A stretch of 64,000 nucleotides of DNA from Pseudomonas syringae (GTDB taxonomy: Bacteria > Pseudomonadota > Gammaproteobacteria > Pseudomonadales > Pseudomonadaceae), in NCBI RefSeq assembly GCF_023278085.1, contig NZ_CP066265.1, positions 4,536,501 through 4,600,500 on the forward strand, in the 5' to 3' direction. Both the position numbers and the translations under genes were made by a program. Positions 1 to 8,225 of the stretch are shown piece by piece; within the stretch, counting starts at the first letter, position 1, and each line of letters opens with the position of its first letter. Under the pieces are notes generated by a model that was not told the origin of the DNA, ran no database searches, and worked only from the letters and a program-made list of their open reading frames with translations.

Positions 1-653
1 CCCTCGGCGATGGCGGTTTTACCCACGCCGGGTTCACCGATCAACACCGGGTTGTTCTTGGTGCGGCGCTGCAGGACCTGAATGGTGCGACGAATTTCGT
101 CATCACGGCCGATCACCGGATCGAGCTTGCCCTCTTCGGCGCGCTTGGTCAGGTCGACGGTGTACTTGTCCAGTGCCTGACGCGACTCTTCAATGTTCGG
201 GTCATTCACGGCACCTTCGCCGCGCAGGTTGTTGATGGCATTTTCCAGCGCTTTCTTGCTGACGCCCTGGCCCAGCAACAATTTGCCGAGCTTGCTGCTT
301 TCATCCATTGCCGCCAGCAGCACCAGCTCGCTGGAAATGAACTGATCGCCTTTCTGCTGCGCCAGACGGTCTGCCTGATTGAGCAGGCGCGCCAGGTCCT
401 GCGACATGTTGACGTCGCCGGTCGGGTTCTGGATTTTTGGCAGCCGGTCGAGCTCGGCGCTGAGTTCCTTGCGCAGGCTGTTGATGTCGAAGCCGACTTG
501 CAGCAGCAGAGGCTTGATGGAGCCGCCCTGCTGTTCCAGCAACGCCTGCATCAAATGCGCAGGCTCAATGGCTGGGTGGTCGAGGCCAACGGCCAGCGAC
601 TGGGAATCCGATAACGCTAACTGTAATTTACTGGTCAATCTGTCGATACGCAT
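1..653 (-). CDS. clpB: ClpB disaggregase, N-terminal part (cut by window edge)
   Basis: This is the first ~217 codons of the AAA+ disaggregase ClpB, which works with DnaK/DnaJ/GrpE to rescue aggregated proteins in the cytoplasm. The visible protein starts [18 protein letters not shown] and carries the ClpB N-domain (about residues 1-150). It then enters the first nucleotide-binding domain, with Walker A GEPGVGKT just inside the window edge. The start has a good AAGGAAGGTG-type Shine-Dalgarno. The gene lies downstream of rluD and pgeF on the same strand but has its own heat-shock-like promoter. The rest of the gene lies to the left of base 1. Identification is firm. Confidence 0.96.
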   Translation of the reverse strand, partial: MRIDRLTSKLQLALSDSQSLAVGLDHPAIEPAHLMQALLEQQGGSIKPLLLQVGFDINSLRKELSAELDRLPKIQNPTGDVNMSQDLARLLNQADRLAQQKGDQFISSELVLLAAMDESSKLGKLLLGQGVSKKALENAINNLRGEGAVNDPNIEESRQALDKYTVDLTKRAEEGKLDPVIGRDDEIRRTIQVLQRRTKNNPVLIGEPGVGKTAIAE

Positions 654-725
654 TAGTCACCTTCCTTTTAATGCAGGCCGGAGCAATGAACACACCTATA
701 AAGAAAACCTGCTTGATAGCCAGTT

Positions 726-753
726 AGATGCGGACGATTCTGCGTGTTTCAAG
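726..753 (-). promoter_or_regulatory. sigma-32 (RpoH)-like promoter of clpB
   Basis: On the minus strand a -35 CTTGAAA (753-747) is followed after 13 bases by CCGCATCT (733-726), one mismatch from the heat-shock -10 CCCCATnT. It lies about 75 bases upstream of the clpB start codon, and clpB is a classical RpoH target. The sites are seen; the promoter role is inferred. Confidence 0.7.
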
Positions 754-823
754 CGAGCACGGGTTGATACAGATCAGACGAGCATCAGGCAAGCCTAGCT
801 GGCCTGCGCAAAACAGCCTGCAA

Positions 824-1552
824 TCAGGCGTGTTCGATCCAGATCAGCGAGGCGAAGCGGCCGGTACGGGCGGCGCGGCGGTAGGAAAAGAAGCGTGAAT
901 CAGTGAACGTATCCAGCCCGCCGCCATACACGGCAGAGATACCGTGGGCAGCCAGTCGCAACCGGGCAAGCGTATAAATGTCGGCCATGAAACGATCAGG
1001 ATTCGAACTGGCGACAAATGCCTCGGCGGTTTGAGGATGGCTGTCTGTAAACGCCTCGCGCACCTCCGGGCCGACTTCAAAGGAACGCTGACCGATGGCC
1101 GGACCGAGCCAGACCAGGATGTCTTGCGGATCACTCTGCAGGCTGTCCGCTGTCGCTTCCAGCACACCCGCCGCCAGACCGCGCCAGCCTGCATGCGCGG
1201 CAGCGACACGCGTACCGTCGCGGCGGCAGAACAGGGCCGGCAGGCAATCGGCGGTCATGATGGTGCACGCCACGCCGGGGCTGCTTGTCCAGCTGGCATC
1301 GGCTTCGACGACACGGGAAGGGTCGGCATGAGCCACGTTCACGCCATGTACCTGGCGTAACCAGGCAGGCTGAACATTCAGATGAGTGGTCAGGCGCAGG
1401 CGATTGCTCGCCACGGCCTCTGGGCTGTCATCGACATGATCGCCCAGATTGAAACTGTCGAACGGGGCCAGACTGGCTCCGCCCGAACGAGTGGTAACGC
1501 ACGACTTGATCTGCGCTGGCGCGGGCCAGTCAGGTATCAGCCAGTCATTCAC
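824..1552 (-). CDS. pgeF: PgeF/YfiH laccase-domain protein (peptidoglycan editing factor)
   Basis: 242 aa, the full length of the YfiH/LACC1 family. E. coli PgeF removes mis-incorporated muropeptide variants (L-Ser in place of L-Ala), and other family members were reported as polyphenol oxidases or purine nucleoside enzymes. The predicted zinc/catalytic residues are present: His69 (QVHG), Cys103 (TADC) and His120 (AAHAGWRG). It is cytoplasmic with no signal peptide. Its ATG overlaps the rluD stop by 4 bases, so the two are translationally coupled, and clpB follows after about 170 bases. The exact substrate in this organism cannot be read from the sequence. Confidence 0.92.
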   Translation of the reverse strand: MNDWLIPDWPAPAQIKSCVTTRSGGASLAPFDSFNLGDHVDDSPEAVASNRLRLTTHLNVQPAWLRQVHGVNVAHADPSRVVEADASWTSSPGVACTIMTADCLPALFCRRDGTRVAAAHAGWRGLAAGVLEATADSLQSDPQDILVWLGPAIGQRSFEVGPEVREAFTDSHPQTAEAFVASSNPDRFMADIYTLARLRLAAHGISAVYGGGLDTFTDSRFFSYRRAARTGRFASLIWIEHA

Positions 1553-2511
1553 CCGATGAACGCCTCGCGATCCTGCTTGAGCAGCGACAGCAACCAGACG
1601 AAATCATCCGGCAGTGGCGATTCCCAGCTCATGCGCTTGCCGGTGATCGGGTGATCCAGCTCCAGGAAGCGCGCATGCAGTGCCTGACGCGGGAAGGTCT
1701 TGAGTGAATCGACCATGGTCAGGCTGGCGGCTGGCGGAATGCGGAAACGACCGCCGTAAGCCGGGTCGCCGACCAACGGATAGTTGATGTGCGCCATGTG
1801 TACGCGAATCTGGTGCGTGCGGCCGGTTTCCAGCTTGACCCGCACGTGCGTGTGCGAACGGAAGCGCTCCAGCACGCGGTAATGGCTGACCGCCTGCTTG
1901 CCGCCTTCCATGACCGCCATGCGCTGCCGCTGCTGGCCGTGACGACCGATAGGCGCGTCGATCTTGCCGCCTGCGGTCACCACGCCGATCACGATGCACT
2001 CGTAGATACGGCTGACACTGCGACTCTGCAACTGGGTCACCAGTTGTGTCTGCGCCTGAATGGTCTTGGCGACCACCATCAGACCGGTGGTGTCCTTGTC
2101 CAGACGATGCACGATGCCGGCACGCGGGACATTGATGATGTCCGGCACGTGGTGCAGCAAGGCGTTGAGCAGCGTGCCGTCGGCATGACCGGCAGCCGGA
2201 TGCACCACCAGCCCTGCGGGCTTGTTGATGACGAGGATCTGGTCGTCTTCGTAGATAATGTCGAGCTCAATGTCCTGAGCGACCCATTCACCCTGGGCCT
2301 CCTGCTCGGCAATCAGCTCGAGAACAGCACCACCATGCACGATGTCACGAGGGCGCAGAACGCCTCCGTCCACAGTCAGGCGGCCGTCCTTGATCCAGGC
2401 GGAAAGGCGCGAGCGCGAGTGCTCAGCGAATAATTGTGCGGCGACTTGATCGAGGCGTTGACCGCCCAATTCGGACGGCACCTCTGCGCGAAGTTCTATA
2501 TTTTCGGACAT
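1549..2511 (-). CDS. rluD: 23S rRNA pseudouridine(1911/1915/1917) synthase RluD
   Basis: 320 aa, standard for RluD, which isomerises three uridines in helix 69 of 23S rRNA and supports late 50S assembly. An N-terminal S4 RNA-binding domain (about residues 17-75) is followed by the RluA-type catalytic domain. The signature HRLDKDTTGL places the catalytic aspartate at Asp138. The start MSENIELRAEVPSELGGQRLD fits the family. It is divergent from bamD across 149 bases, the same arrangement I recall for P. aeruginosa rluD and comL/bamD, and is followed by overlapping pgeF. Confidence 0.96.
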   Translation of the reverse strand: MSENIELRAEVPSELGGQRLDQVAAQLFAEHSRSRLSAWIKDGRLTVDGGVLRPRDIVHGGAVLELIAEQEAQGEWVAQDIELDIIYEDDQILVINKPAGLVVHPAAGHADGTLLNALLHHVPDIINVPRAGIVHRLDKDTTGLMVVAKTIQAQTQLVTQLQSRSVSRIYECIVIGVVTAGGKIDAPIGRHGQQRQRMAVMEGGKQAVSHYRVLERFRSHTHVRVKLETGRTHQIRVHMAHINYPLVGDPAYGGRFRIPPAASLTMVDSLKTFPRQALHARFLELDHPITGKRMSWESPLPDDFVWLLSLLKQDREAFIG

Positions 2512-2660
2512 GACCAGACTAGGTGGCGGCTAGCCTTTGGTTTCGGCAGCGCGCTTGTGGTTAAATACGGCGTCTTTTGTCCCGCCGGTATCGCGGGGCG
2601 CTCATCATAACAGGACGGCCCCGCCCAAGACAGCAGGCCGTTATAGGGACGCAAGCCGCC

Positions 2661-3683
2661 ATGCAAGTGAAACACCTGCTGCTGATCGCCATCCTCGCAT
2701 TGACTGCGGCCTGTTCGTCGAAGGAAGTCATCGACGAAAACCTCAGCGAAGTCGAGCTGTACCAGCAGGCGCAGGCCGACCTGGGAAATAATAGCTATAA
2801 CAGTGCCACTGAGAAGCTCAAGGCGCTGGAATCACGCTATCCGTTCGGTCGCTACGCTGACCAGGCCCAGCTCGAGTTGATTTACTCGAACTACAAAAAC
2901 GGTGAACCCGAAGCAGCCAAATCCGCTGCCGAGCGTTTCATCCGCCTGCATCCGCAGCACCCGAACGTCGACTACGCGTATTACATGAAGGGCCTGACCT
3001 CCTTCGACCAGGACGTCGGCCTGCTGGCTCGCTTCCTGCCGCTGGACCAGACCAAACGTGACCCGGGTGCTGCGCGTGACTCGTTCAACGAGTTCGCCCA
3101 GCTGACCAGCCGCTACCCCAACAGCCGCTACGCGCCTGATGCCAAGCAACGCATGATTTACCTGCGCAACCTGTTGGCGTCCTACGAAATCCACGTAGCC
3201 GACTACTACCTGACCCGTCAGGCCTATGTCGCCGCCGCCAACCGCGGTCGTTATGTAGTGGAAAACTTCCAGGAGACGCCTTCGGTGGGCGACGGTCTGG
3301 CAGTCATGGTCGAGTCTTACCAGCGCCTGCACCTCGACGACCTGGCTGCTACCAGCCTGGAAGTGCTGAAGACCAACTACCCGAACCACCCGCAACTGGC
3401 TGACGGCAAGTTCACCCCGCGCCAGGCTGAAGCCGACAACCGCTCGTGGCTGTCGAAAGCGACGCTGGGCCTGATCGACGGCAGCGCGCCGCTGCCACCG
3501 GGCCAGACCCGTGCCGATCAGGACATCAAGAAGCAGTATCAGGACGCCAAGGACTCGATCCCGAAAGAGCTGTTGCCGGAAAATCAGGCAGAGCTGGACG
3601 AGCAGGCCGAGAAAGAAGCTGAAGAGAAAGGCACCAAGAGCCGTTCCTGGTTCAGCTACATGACCCTGGGTCTGTTCGACTGA
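2661..3683 (+). CDS. bamD: BamD outer-membrane assembly lipoprotein (ComL)
   Basis: 340 aa. An essential periplasmic lipoprotein of the BAM complex that inserts beta-barrel proteins into the outer membrane. The signal peptide [18 protein letters not shown] ends in a lipobox with the lipidated cysteine at residue 18. Five TPR-like helical repeats follow (about residues 30-240), recognisable from [18 protein letters not shown] and [16 protein letters not shown]. The tail is charged and lysine/glutamate-rich, and longer than E. coli BamD, as usual in Pseudomonas. The ATG at 2661 is chosen because upstream in-frame codons do not give a lipoprotein signal. An intrinsic terminator follows immediately. 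Confidence 0.96.
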   Translation: MQVKHLLLIAILALTAACSSKEVIDENLSEVELYQQAQADLGNNSYNSATEKLKALESRYPFGRYADQAQLELIYSNYKNGEPEAAKSAAERFIRLHPQHPNVDYAYYMKGLTSFDQDVGLLARFLPLDQTKRDPGAARDSFNEFAQLTSRYPNSRYAPDAKQRMIYLRNLLASYEIHVADYYLTRQAYVAAANRGRYVVENFQETPSVGDGLAVMVESYQRLHLDDLAATSLEVLKTNYPNHPQLADGKFTPRQAEADNRSWLSKATLGLIDGSAPLPPGQTRADQDIKKQYQDAKDSIPKELLPENQAELDEQAEKEAEEKGTKSRSWFSYMTLGLFD

Positions 3684-3700
3684 TCCTGAGCGTGTACAGA

Positions 3701-3725
3701 AAGAGGCCTTCGGGCCTCTTTTTTT
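3701..3725 (+). terminator. Intrinsic terminator after bamD
   Basis: Perfect 8-bp stem AAGAGGCC/GGCCTCTT with a TTCG tetraloop and a run of T, 17 bases past the bamD stop. Confidence 0.93.
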
Positions 3726-3765
3726 ATGCATCACATTAGCCACTGTGCGCCCGCTCGCGGCTTGG

Positions 3766-3772
3766 CTACACT
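3766..3772 (+). promoter_or_regulatory. Candidate -10 (CTACACT) for the 3803 gene and pilSR
   Basis: GGCTACACT lies about 31 bases before the ATG at 3803, just after the bamD terminator, so it is well placed to start the 3803-pilS-pilR unit. CTACACT resembles the extended -10 favoured by sigma-S/sigma-70. No convincing -35 is seen. Confidence 0.4.
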
Positions 3773-3802
3773 GCGCCATCGTCAATCACTAAGCGGGTAG
3801 TC

Positions 3803-4042
3803 ATGATTCGCCTATTAATGTGGGTCGCGTTGATCGCGGCGGTGATCTGGTTCGTCAAACGCCTGATCAACCCTCCCAAGCCAAAGCCCCGCCAACAGCC
3901 GCCTGAAATCGATGCTGCACCGATGGTGCGTTGCGCCCATTGTGGCGTTCACTCCCCTCGCGACCGCGCATTGAGCCAGGGACAGCACTGGTATTGCAGC
4001 GAGGCACACCGGCTGGAAGGCCCAGCGGCACGTGACCGCTGA
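3803..4042 (+). CDS. Small membrane protein with CxxC...CxxxH zinc motif (PP0621-like)
   Basis: 79 aa. One N-terminal membrane helix (MIRLLMWVALIAAVIWFVKRL) is followed by a proline-rich linker (PPKPKPRQQPPE). A compact C-terminal module follows with CAHCGVH and WYCSEAH, a likely zinc site of the C-x2-C...C-x3-H type. It resembles the small PP0621-family proteins conserved beside pilS in Pseudomonas. Its stop lies 11 bases inside pilS, so the two are translationally coupled, suggesting a link to PilS. The function is unknown. The zinc site is inferred from cysteine spacing. Confidence 0.8.
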   Translation: MIRLLMWVALIAAVIWFVKRLINPPKPKPRQQPPEIDAAPMVRCAHCGVHSPRDRALSQGQHWYCSEAHRLEGPAARDR

Positions 4043-5624
4043 GACGCCCCACCTTGCCAGCCCACAGGCGCAGCGGATTCTGCGCCTGTATCACCTTTAT
4101 CGACTGACCATCGGCGTCGTACTGGTGCTGCTGATCTCCAGCAGCCTGGAAACCGAACTGTTGCAACTGGCCAATCCGAACCTGTTTCGCTCGGGTTGCT
4201 GGCTGTACCTGGTGTTCAATATTCTGGTCGTGGTGTTGCTGGAACGGCCTACACGCCAGGCGCATCTGTTCAGCCTGGCGATGGTCGACGCCATCATGCT
4301 GTCCGGTCTGTTCTACGCGGCGGGCGGCCCGTCCAGCGGCATTGGCAACCTGCTGATCGCCTCGGTGGCCATCAGCAATGTGCTGCTGCGCGGCCGCATC
4401 GGCCTGTTGATTGCCGCCGTGTCTGCCATCGGCATCATTTACCTGACGTTCTACATCAGCTTCGGCACGCCTTCGGTGTCAAACGACTACGTGCAGGCCG
4501 GTTCTCTGGGGGCACTGTGCTTCGCCGCTGCGCTGCTGGTGCAGGCGCTGACCGCGCGCATGCAGACCAGCGAAGTGCTTGCCGAACAGCGGGCAGCGGA
4601 CGTCAACAGCCTGGAAGAACTCAACGCTCTGATCCTGCAACGCATGCGCACCGGCATTCTGGTACTGGACGCCCGCCGTCAGGTGCTCCTGGCCAATCAG
4701 GGCGCACTGGCTTTGCTTGGCCACGAGCGGCTGGTCGGTCAGGTTATCGACGCTTACTCGCCGCAGCTGGTGGAGCGCCTGCGTCAGTGGCTGATCAACC
4801 CGATCATGTTGCCACGCAGCATCAGCTCATCTGCAATCGGGCCTGAACTGCAACCCAGCTTTGTCGCACTCAATCGTGGCGATCAGCGCCAGACGCTGAT
4901 TTTTCTCGAAGATCTCTCGCAAATCGCCCATCAGGCGCAACAACTCAAGCTCGCCGCGCTGGGGCGTCTGACTGCAGGCATTGCTCACGAAATACGCAAC
5001 CCGCTGGGTGCGGTGAGCCATGCGGCGCAGTTGCTGAACGAGTCGGAAGCGCTCAGCGCGCCGGACCGTCGTTTGGGGCAGATCATTCACGATCAGTCGC
5101 AGCGCATCGACCGGGTGATCGAAAACGTCTTGCAGCTTTCCCGGCGACGCGAGGCGCAACCGCAGCTGCTGGACCTGAAAGTCTGGCTGGACGCCTTTGT
5201 CACCGACTTCCGCAATTGCGCCCTGCCCAACCAGCTGCTTCATGTGGAGATCCATTCCGGCACGCTGACCACCCGCATGGACGCGGAGCAACTGACACAG
5301 GTGGTGACCAATCTGTTGCAGAACGGCCTGCGCTACAGCAGCAAGCAGCACACGTTGGCGCAGGTCTGGCTGAAGCTGCATCATGACCTGAACAGCGACC
5401 TGCCCATTCTGGAAGTGCTGGATGATGGGCCGGGGGTCAGCGAGCCGCATTTGAGCAAGCTGTTCGAGCCGTTCTTTACCACCGAAAGCAAAGGCACCGG
5501 TCTGGGGCTATACCTTTCCCGAGAGTTATGCGAAAGCAATCAGGCGCACCTGGAATACGCGCACCGACCAGAAGGCGGCAGTTGTTTGCGCATCACCTTC
5601 GCCCACCCGTTCAAAACGAGCTGA
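4032..5624 (+). CDS. pilS: PilS sensor histidine kinase (type IV pili)
   Basis: 530 aa, the normal PilS length. The inner-membrane kinase senses major pilin levels and phosphorylates PilR to control pilA. The sequence shows six membrane segments (about residues 25-180) and a PAS-like region (200-300). The HisKA domain has phospho-acceptor His319 in LTAGIAHEIRNPLG, and the HATPase domain has DDGPGV and TGLGLYLS. The start is GTG at 4032, overlapping the upstream small gene. PilR begins 2 bases after the PilS stop. In P. aeruginosa PilSR also touches flagellar genes, which may hold here. Confidence 0.95.
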   Translation: MTAETPHLASPQAQRILRLYHLYRLTIGVVLVLLISSSLETELLQLANPNLFRSGCWLYLVFNILVVVLLERPTRQAHLFSLAMVDAIMLSGLFYAAGGPSSGIGNLLIASVAISNVLLRGRIGLLIAAVSAIGIIYLTFYISFGTPSVSNDYVQAGSLGALCFAAALLVQALTARMQTSEVLAEQRAADVNSLEELNALILQRMRTGILVLDARRQVLLANQGALALLGHERLVGQVIDAYSPQLVERLRQWLINPIMLPRSISSSAIGPELQPSFVALNRGDQRQTLIFLEDLSQIAHQAQQLKLAALGRLTAGIAHEIRNPLGAVSHAAQLLNESEALSAPDRRLGQIIHDQSQRIDRVIENVLQLSRRREAQPQLLDLKVWLDAFVTDFRNCALPNQLLHVEIHSGTLTTRMDAEQLTQVVTNLLQNGLRYSSKQHTLAQVWLKLHHDLNSDLPILEVLDDGPGVSEPHLSKLFEPFFTTESKGTGLGLYLSRELCESNQAHLEYAHRPEGGSCLRITFAHPFKTS

Positions 5625-5626
5625 GC

Positions 5627-6967
5627 ATGAGCCCACGGCAAAAGATTCTGATAGTCGACGATGAGCCGGATATTCGTGAACTCCTGGAAATCACCCTGGG
5701 GCGCATGAAGCTCGACACCCGCAGCGCCCGCAACGTGGCCGAGGCGCATGAATGGCTGGCGCGCGAGCCGTTCGACATGTGCCTGACTGACATGCGCCTG
5801 CCGGATGGCAATGGCCTTGAACTGGTGCAACACATTCAGCACGGTTACCCCCAGGTGCCGGTGGCCATGATCACCGCTCACGGCAACCTGGATACCGCGA
5901 TTCATGCGCTCAAGGCCGGCGCCTTCGATTTCGTGACCAAGCCGGTCGACCTCAACCGCCTGCGTGAACTGGTGAACAGCGCGCTGAGCCTGCCCTCCAG
6001 CGTTCAACCGGTACGCAGCATCGACAGCCGCCTGATTGGCGATTCGCCGCCAATGCGCACTTTGCGTAATCAGATCGGCAAGCTCGCGCGCAGCCAGGCG
6101 CCGATCTACATCAGTGGCGAATCAGGCAGCGGCAAAGAACTGGTGGCGCGCCTGATCCACGAGCAGGGGCCACGTAACGAAAAGCCGTTCGTGCCGGTCA
6201 ACTGCGGGGCGATCCCCTCGGAACTGATGGAAAGCGAATTCTTCGGTCATCGCAAAGGCAGCTTCAGTGGTGCGCACGAAGACAAGCCCGGCCTGTTTCA
6301 AGCAGCCCAGAACGGGACGCTGTTTCTCGACGAAGTGGCTGACCTGCCGCTGGCCATGCAAGTCAAACTGCTGCGGGCGATTCAGGAGAAATCCATCCGT
6401 AGTGTTGGCGGTCAGCAGGAACAGGTGGTCGATGTGCGCGTCCTGTGCGCGACCCACAAGGACCTCAGTGCCGAAGTAGCGGCCGGGCGTTTTCGTCAGG
6501 ACCTGTATTACCGGCTGAACGTGATCGAGCTGCGCGTGCCCTCATTGCGCGAACGCCGTGAGGATATCGACCAACTGGCAAACAGCGTTCTGCGCCGCCT
6601 GGCAGGCAAGGATGCGCAACCGGTTGCGCGCTTGCAGGCGCAGGCGCTGGAAACCCTGAAAAACTATCGCTTCCCCGGCAACGTGCGCGAACTGGAGAAC
6701 ATGCTTGAGCGCGCCTACACCCTCTGCGAAAACGACGAAATCCACGCCAGCGACCTGCGCCTGGCCGAGTCTTCCAGCACCCAGGAACACCACGGCGCGA
6801 ACCTCGCCGATATCGATAACCTGGAGGATTACCTGGAAAGCGTCGAGCGCAAACTGATCCTGCAAGCCCTCGAAGAAACCCGCTGGAACCGCACCGCCGC
6901 CGCAGAACGGCTCAGCTTGTCGTTCAGGTCACTGCGCTACCGACTGAAGAAGCTGGGGCTGGATTGA
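5627..6967 (+). CDS. pilR: PilR sigma-54-dependent response regulator
   Basis: 446 aa. An NtrC-type activator that with RpoN drives pilA transcription. The receiver domain carries the acidic pocket DDEPD and phospho-acceptor Asp55 (LTDMRLPDG). The AAA+ domain has Walker A GESGSGKE at 164-171, and the sigma-54-contacting loop reads GSFSGA (211-216) rather than the textbook GAFTGA. A Fis-type HTH closes the protein (NRTAAAERLSLSFRSLRYRL). I chose the ATG at 5627, right after the pilS stop, because the upstream in-frame extension is only shadow of pilS. Confidence 0.95.
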   Translation: MSPRQKILIVDDEPDIRELLEITLGRMKLDTRSARNVAEAHEWLAREPFDMCLTDMRLPDGNGLELVQHIQHGYPQVPVAMITAHGNLDTAIHALKAGAFDFVTKPVDLNRLRELVNSALSLPSSVQPVRSIDSRLIGDSPPMRTLRNQIGKLARSQAPIYISGESGSGKELVARLIHEQGPRNEKPFVPVNCGAIPSELMESEFFGHRKGSFSGAHEDKPGLFQAAQNGTLFLDEVADLPLAMQVKLLRAIQEKSIRSVGGQQEQVVDVRVLCATHKDLSAEVAAGRFRQDLYYRLNVIELRVPSLRERREDIDQLANSVLRRLAGKDAQPVARLQAQALETLKNYRFPGNVRELENMLERAYTLCENDEIHASDLRLAESSSTQEHHGANLADIDNLEDYLESVERKLILQALEETRWNRTAAAERLSLSFRSLRYRLKKLGLD

Positions 6968-6983
6968 GGATCATGACTACCGT

Positions 6984-7430
6984 GGCGACGCCCTGCGTCC
7001 GATCTTGCATAGGCGGCGCAGCGCAGATTTGTGACGCGGAGCGTCACCCAAGGCATTCCCACGCTGGAGCGTGAGGAACGATAAACGCTGAGCTGGAGCC
7101 GTGCGGCACGAGAAGTGTCTGAGCTGAAGCGTGCGGAACGATAAGCGCCCGTGAGAACACTTATCGTGCCAATGCTCCGCGTTGGCATGCCGTTCTGGAC
7201 GCTCTGCGTCCGATCTTGCGTAGGCGGCGCATGGCAGATTTGTGACGCGGAGCGTCACCCAAGGCATTCCCACGCTGGAGCGTGCGGAACGATCAGTGTC
7301 TGAGTTGGAGCGTGAGGAACGATCAGCGTCTGAGCTGGAGCGTGAGGAACGATAAGCGTCCGTGAGAACACTTATCGTGCCAATGCTCCGCGTTGGCATG
7401 CTGTTCTGGACGCTCCGCGTCCGATCATGA
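6984..7430. repeat. Duplicated palindromic intergenic repeat block (two ~211-bp copies)
   Basis: Two tandem copies with the same landmarks: CAGATTTGTGACGCGGAGCG at about 7024 and again at 7235, so the period is 211 bases. Each copy holds perfect hairpins such as GTGACGC-GGA-GCGTCAC (7031-7047), TGCCAA...TTGGCA, and GGACGC-TC-N-GCGTCC. Copy two also carries a ~30-bp internal repeat (TGAGCTGGAGCGTGAGGAAC type, 7290-7355). The block fills most of the 559-base gap between pilR and tetR and shows no credible coding. It belongs to the repeat family also seen near 28200, 56280 and 62050. Confidence 0.85.
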
Positions 7431-7526
7431 TCGGGAGTTGCAAAACACTGGAGCAGTACTCATTGTGACCCCTTTCCCAAAAAGTCACTTATTGTCCACT
7501 GACATCAATGCCAGTAAGCTCCCCCC
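7431..7526. other. tetR upstream region
   Basis: After the repeat block, the remaining gap before tetR contains the GTGAC-N14-GTCAC dyad and must hold the tetR promoter. I do not see a clear consensus -35/-10 pair. AGTAAGCTCCCCCC precedes the ATG, giving only a weak ribosome site. Confidence 0.5.
7465..7488. promoter_or_regulatory. Candidate TetR operator 1 (GTGAC-N14-GTCAC)
   Basis: A 24-base dyad with 5-bp perfect outer arms (7465-7469 and 7484-7488) and a 14-base spacer, 38 bases before the tetR ATG. The identical arm sequence and spacing recur at 8158-8181 before the pump genes. A shared dyad before a local regulator and its neighbour operon is what an autoregulated TetR repressor would need; binding itself is inference. 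Confidence 0.55.
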
Positions 7527-8144
7527 ATGAACAAATCCCTCAGCAATCCCGCAGCAAGCCGTGGCCCGGTCGACCATGAGATTCGTGATCAGATCGTGAT
7601 TGCGGCCACGGAGCATTTCAGCCAGTACGGTTACGGCAAGACCACTGTCTCTGATCTCGCCAGAGCCATCGGTTTTTCCAAGGCGTATATCTACAAGTTC
7701 TTCGAGTCCAAACAGGCCATCGGTGAGATGATCTGCGCCAACTGCCTGAGCGAAATCGAGGCCGAGGTTCGCGCAGCGGTCAACGAAGCGAACAGCCCGC
7801 CGGAAAAGCTGCGGCGCATGTTCAAGTCGGTTGTCGACGCCAGCCTGCGGCTGTTCTCACAGGATCGTAAGCTATACGAAATCGCCGCTTCAGCAGCCAC
7901 CGAGCAGTGGCAGGCGACGCTCATTTATCAACAACGTCTCAAGGAAATCCTTCAGGAGATTCTGCAGGAAGGTCGGCAAACCGGCGACTTCGAGCGCAAG
8001 ACGCCGCTTGATGAAACAGTCGCGGCGATCTGTCTGGTGATGCGAACCTACTACAATCCGCTACTCCTGCAGCACAGCTTCGATTACACAGACGAAGGCC
8101 CCGCCCAACTGTCCAGCCTGGTGCTACGCAGCCTGTCGCCGTAA
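7527..8144 (+). CDS. TetR-family repressor, likely controls adjacent RND pump
   Basis: 205 aa. The N-terminal HTH is typical of TetR (about residues 20-75: HFSQYGYGKTTVSDLARAIG, then FSKAYIYKFFESKQAIGEMI). The C-terminal ligand/dimer domain is helical and not assignable to a ligand. It stands 81 bases upstream of an RND membrane-fusion/pump pair on the same strand, so it is the likely local repressor. Identical GTGAC-N14-GTCAC dyads before it and before the pump support autoregulation plus pump control. The inducer is unknown. Confidence 0.9.
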   Translation: MNKSLSNPAASRGPVDHEIRDQIVIAATEHFSQYGYGKTTVSDLARAIGFSKAYIYKFFESKQAIGEMICANCLSEIEAEVRAAVNEANSPPEKLRRMFKSVVDASLRLFSQDRKLYEIAASAATEQWQATLIYQQRLKEILQEILQEGRQTGDFERKTPLDETVAAICLVMRTYYNPLLLQHSFDYTDEGPAQLSSLVLRSLSP

Positions 8145-8157
8145 GCAAAACAGATTT

Positions 8158-8181
8158 GTGACTGTTGACTAATTTGGTCAC
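8158..8181. promoter_or_regulatory. Candidate TetR operator 2 (GTGAC-N14-GTCAC)
   Basis: Same arms and same 14-base spacer as the site at 7465-7488, 44 bases before the membrane-fusion gene. A TTGACT hexamer (8165-8170), a possible -35, lies inside it, so a bound repressor would block the promoter. An inner dyad TGAC-N7-GTCA shares its right arm. Confidence 0.55.
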
Positions 8182-8225
8182 TGGAATCACAGTGCAGGTC
8201 TCGATCACTGCACATTGAGATTCCC

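Noticed and set aside
379..798. Plus-strand frame across the clpB start
   Set aside because: Antisense to clpB and its promoter; no similarity or ribosome site.
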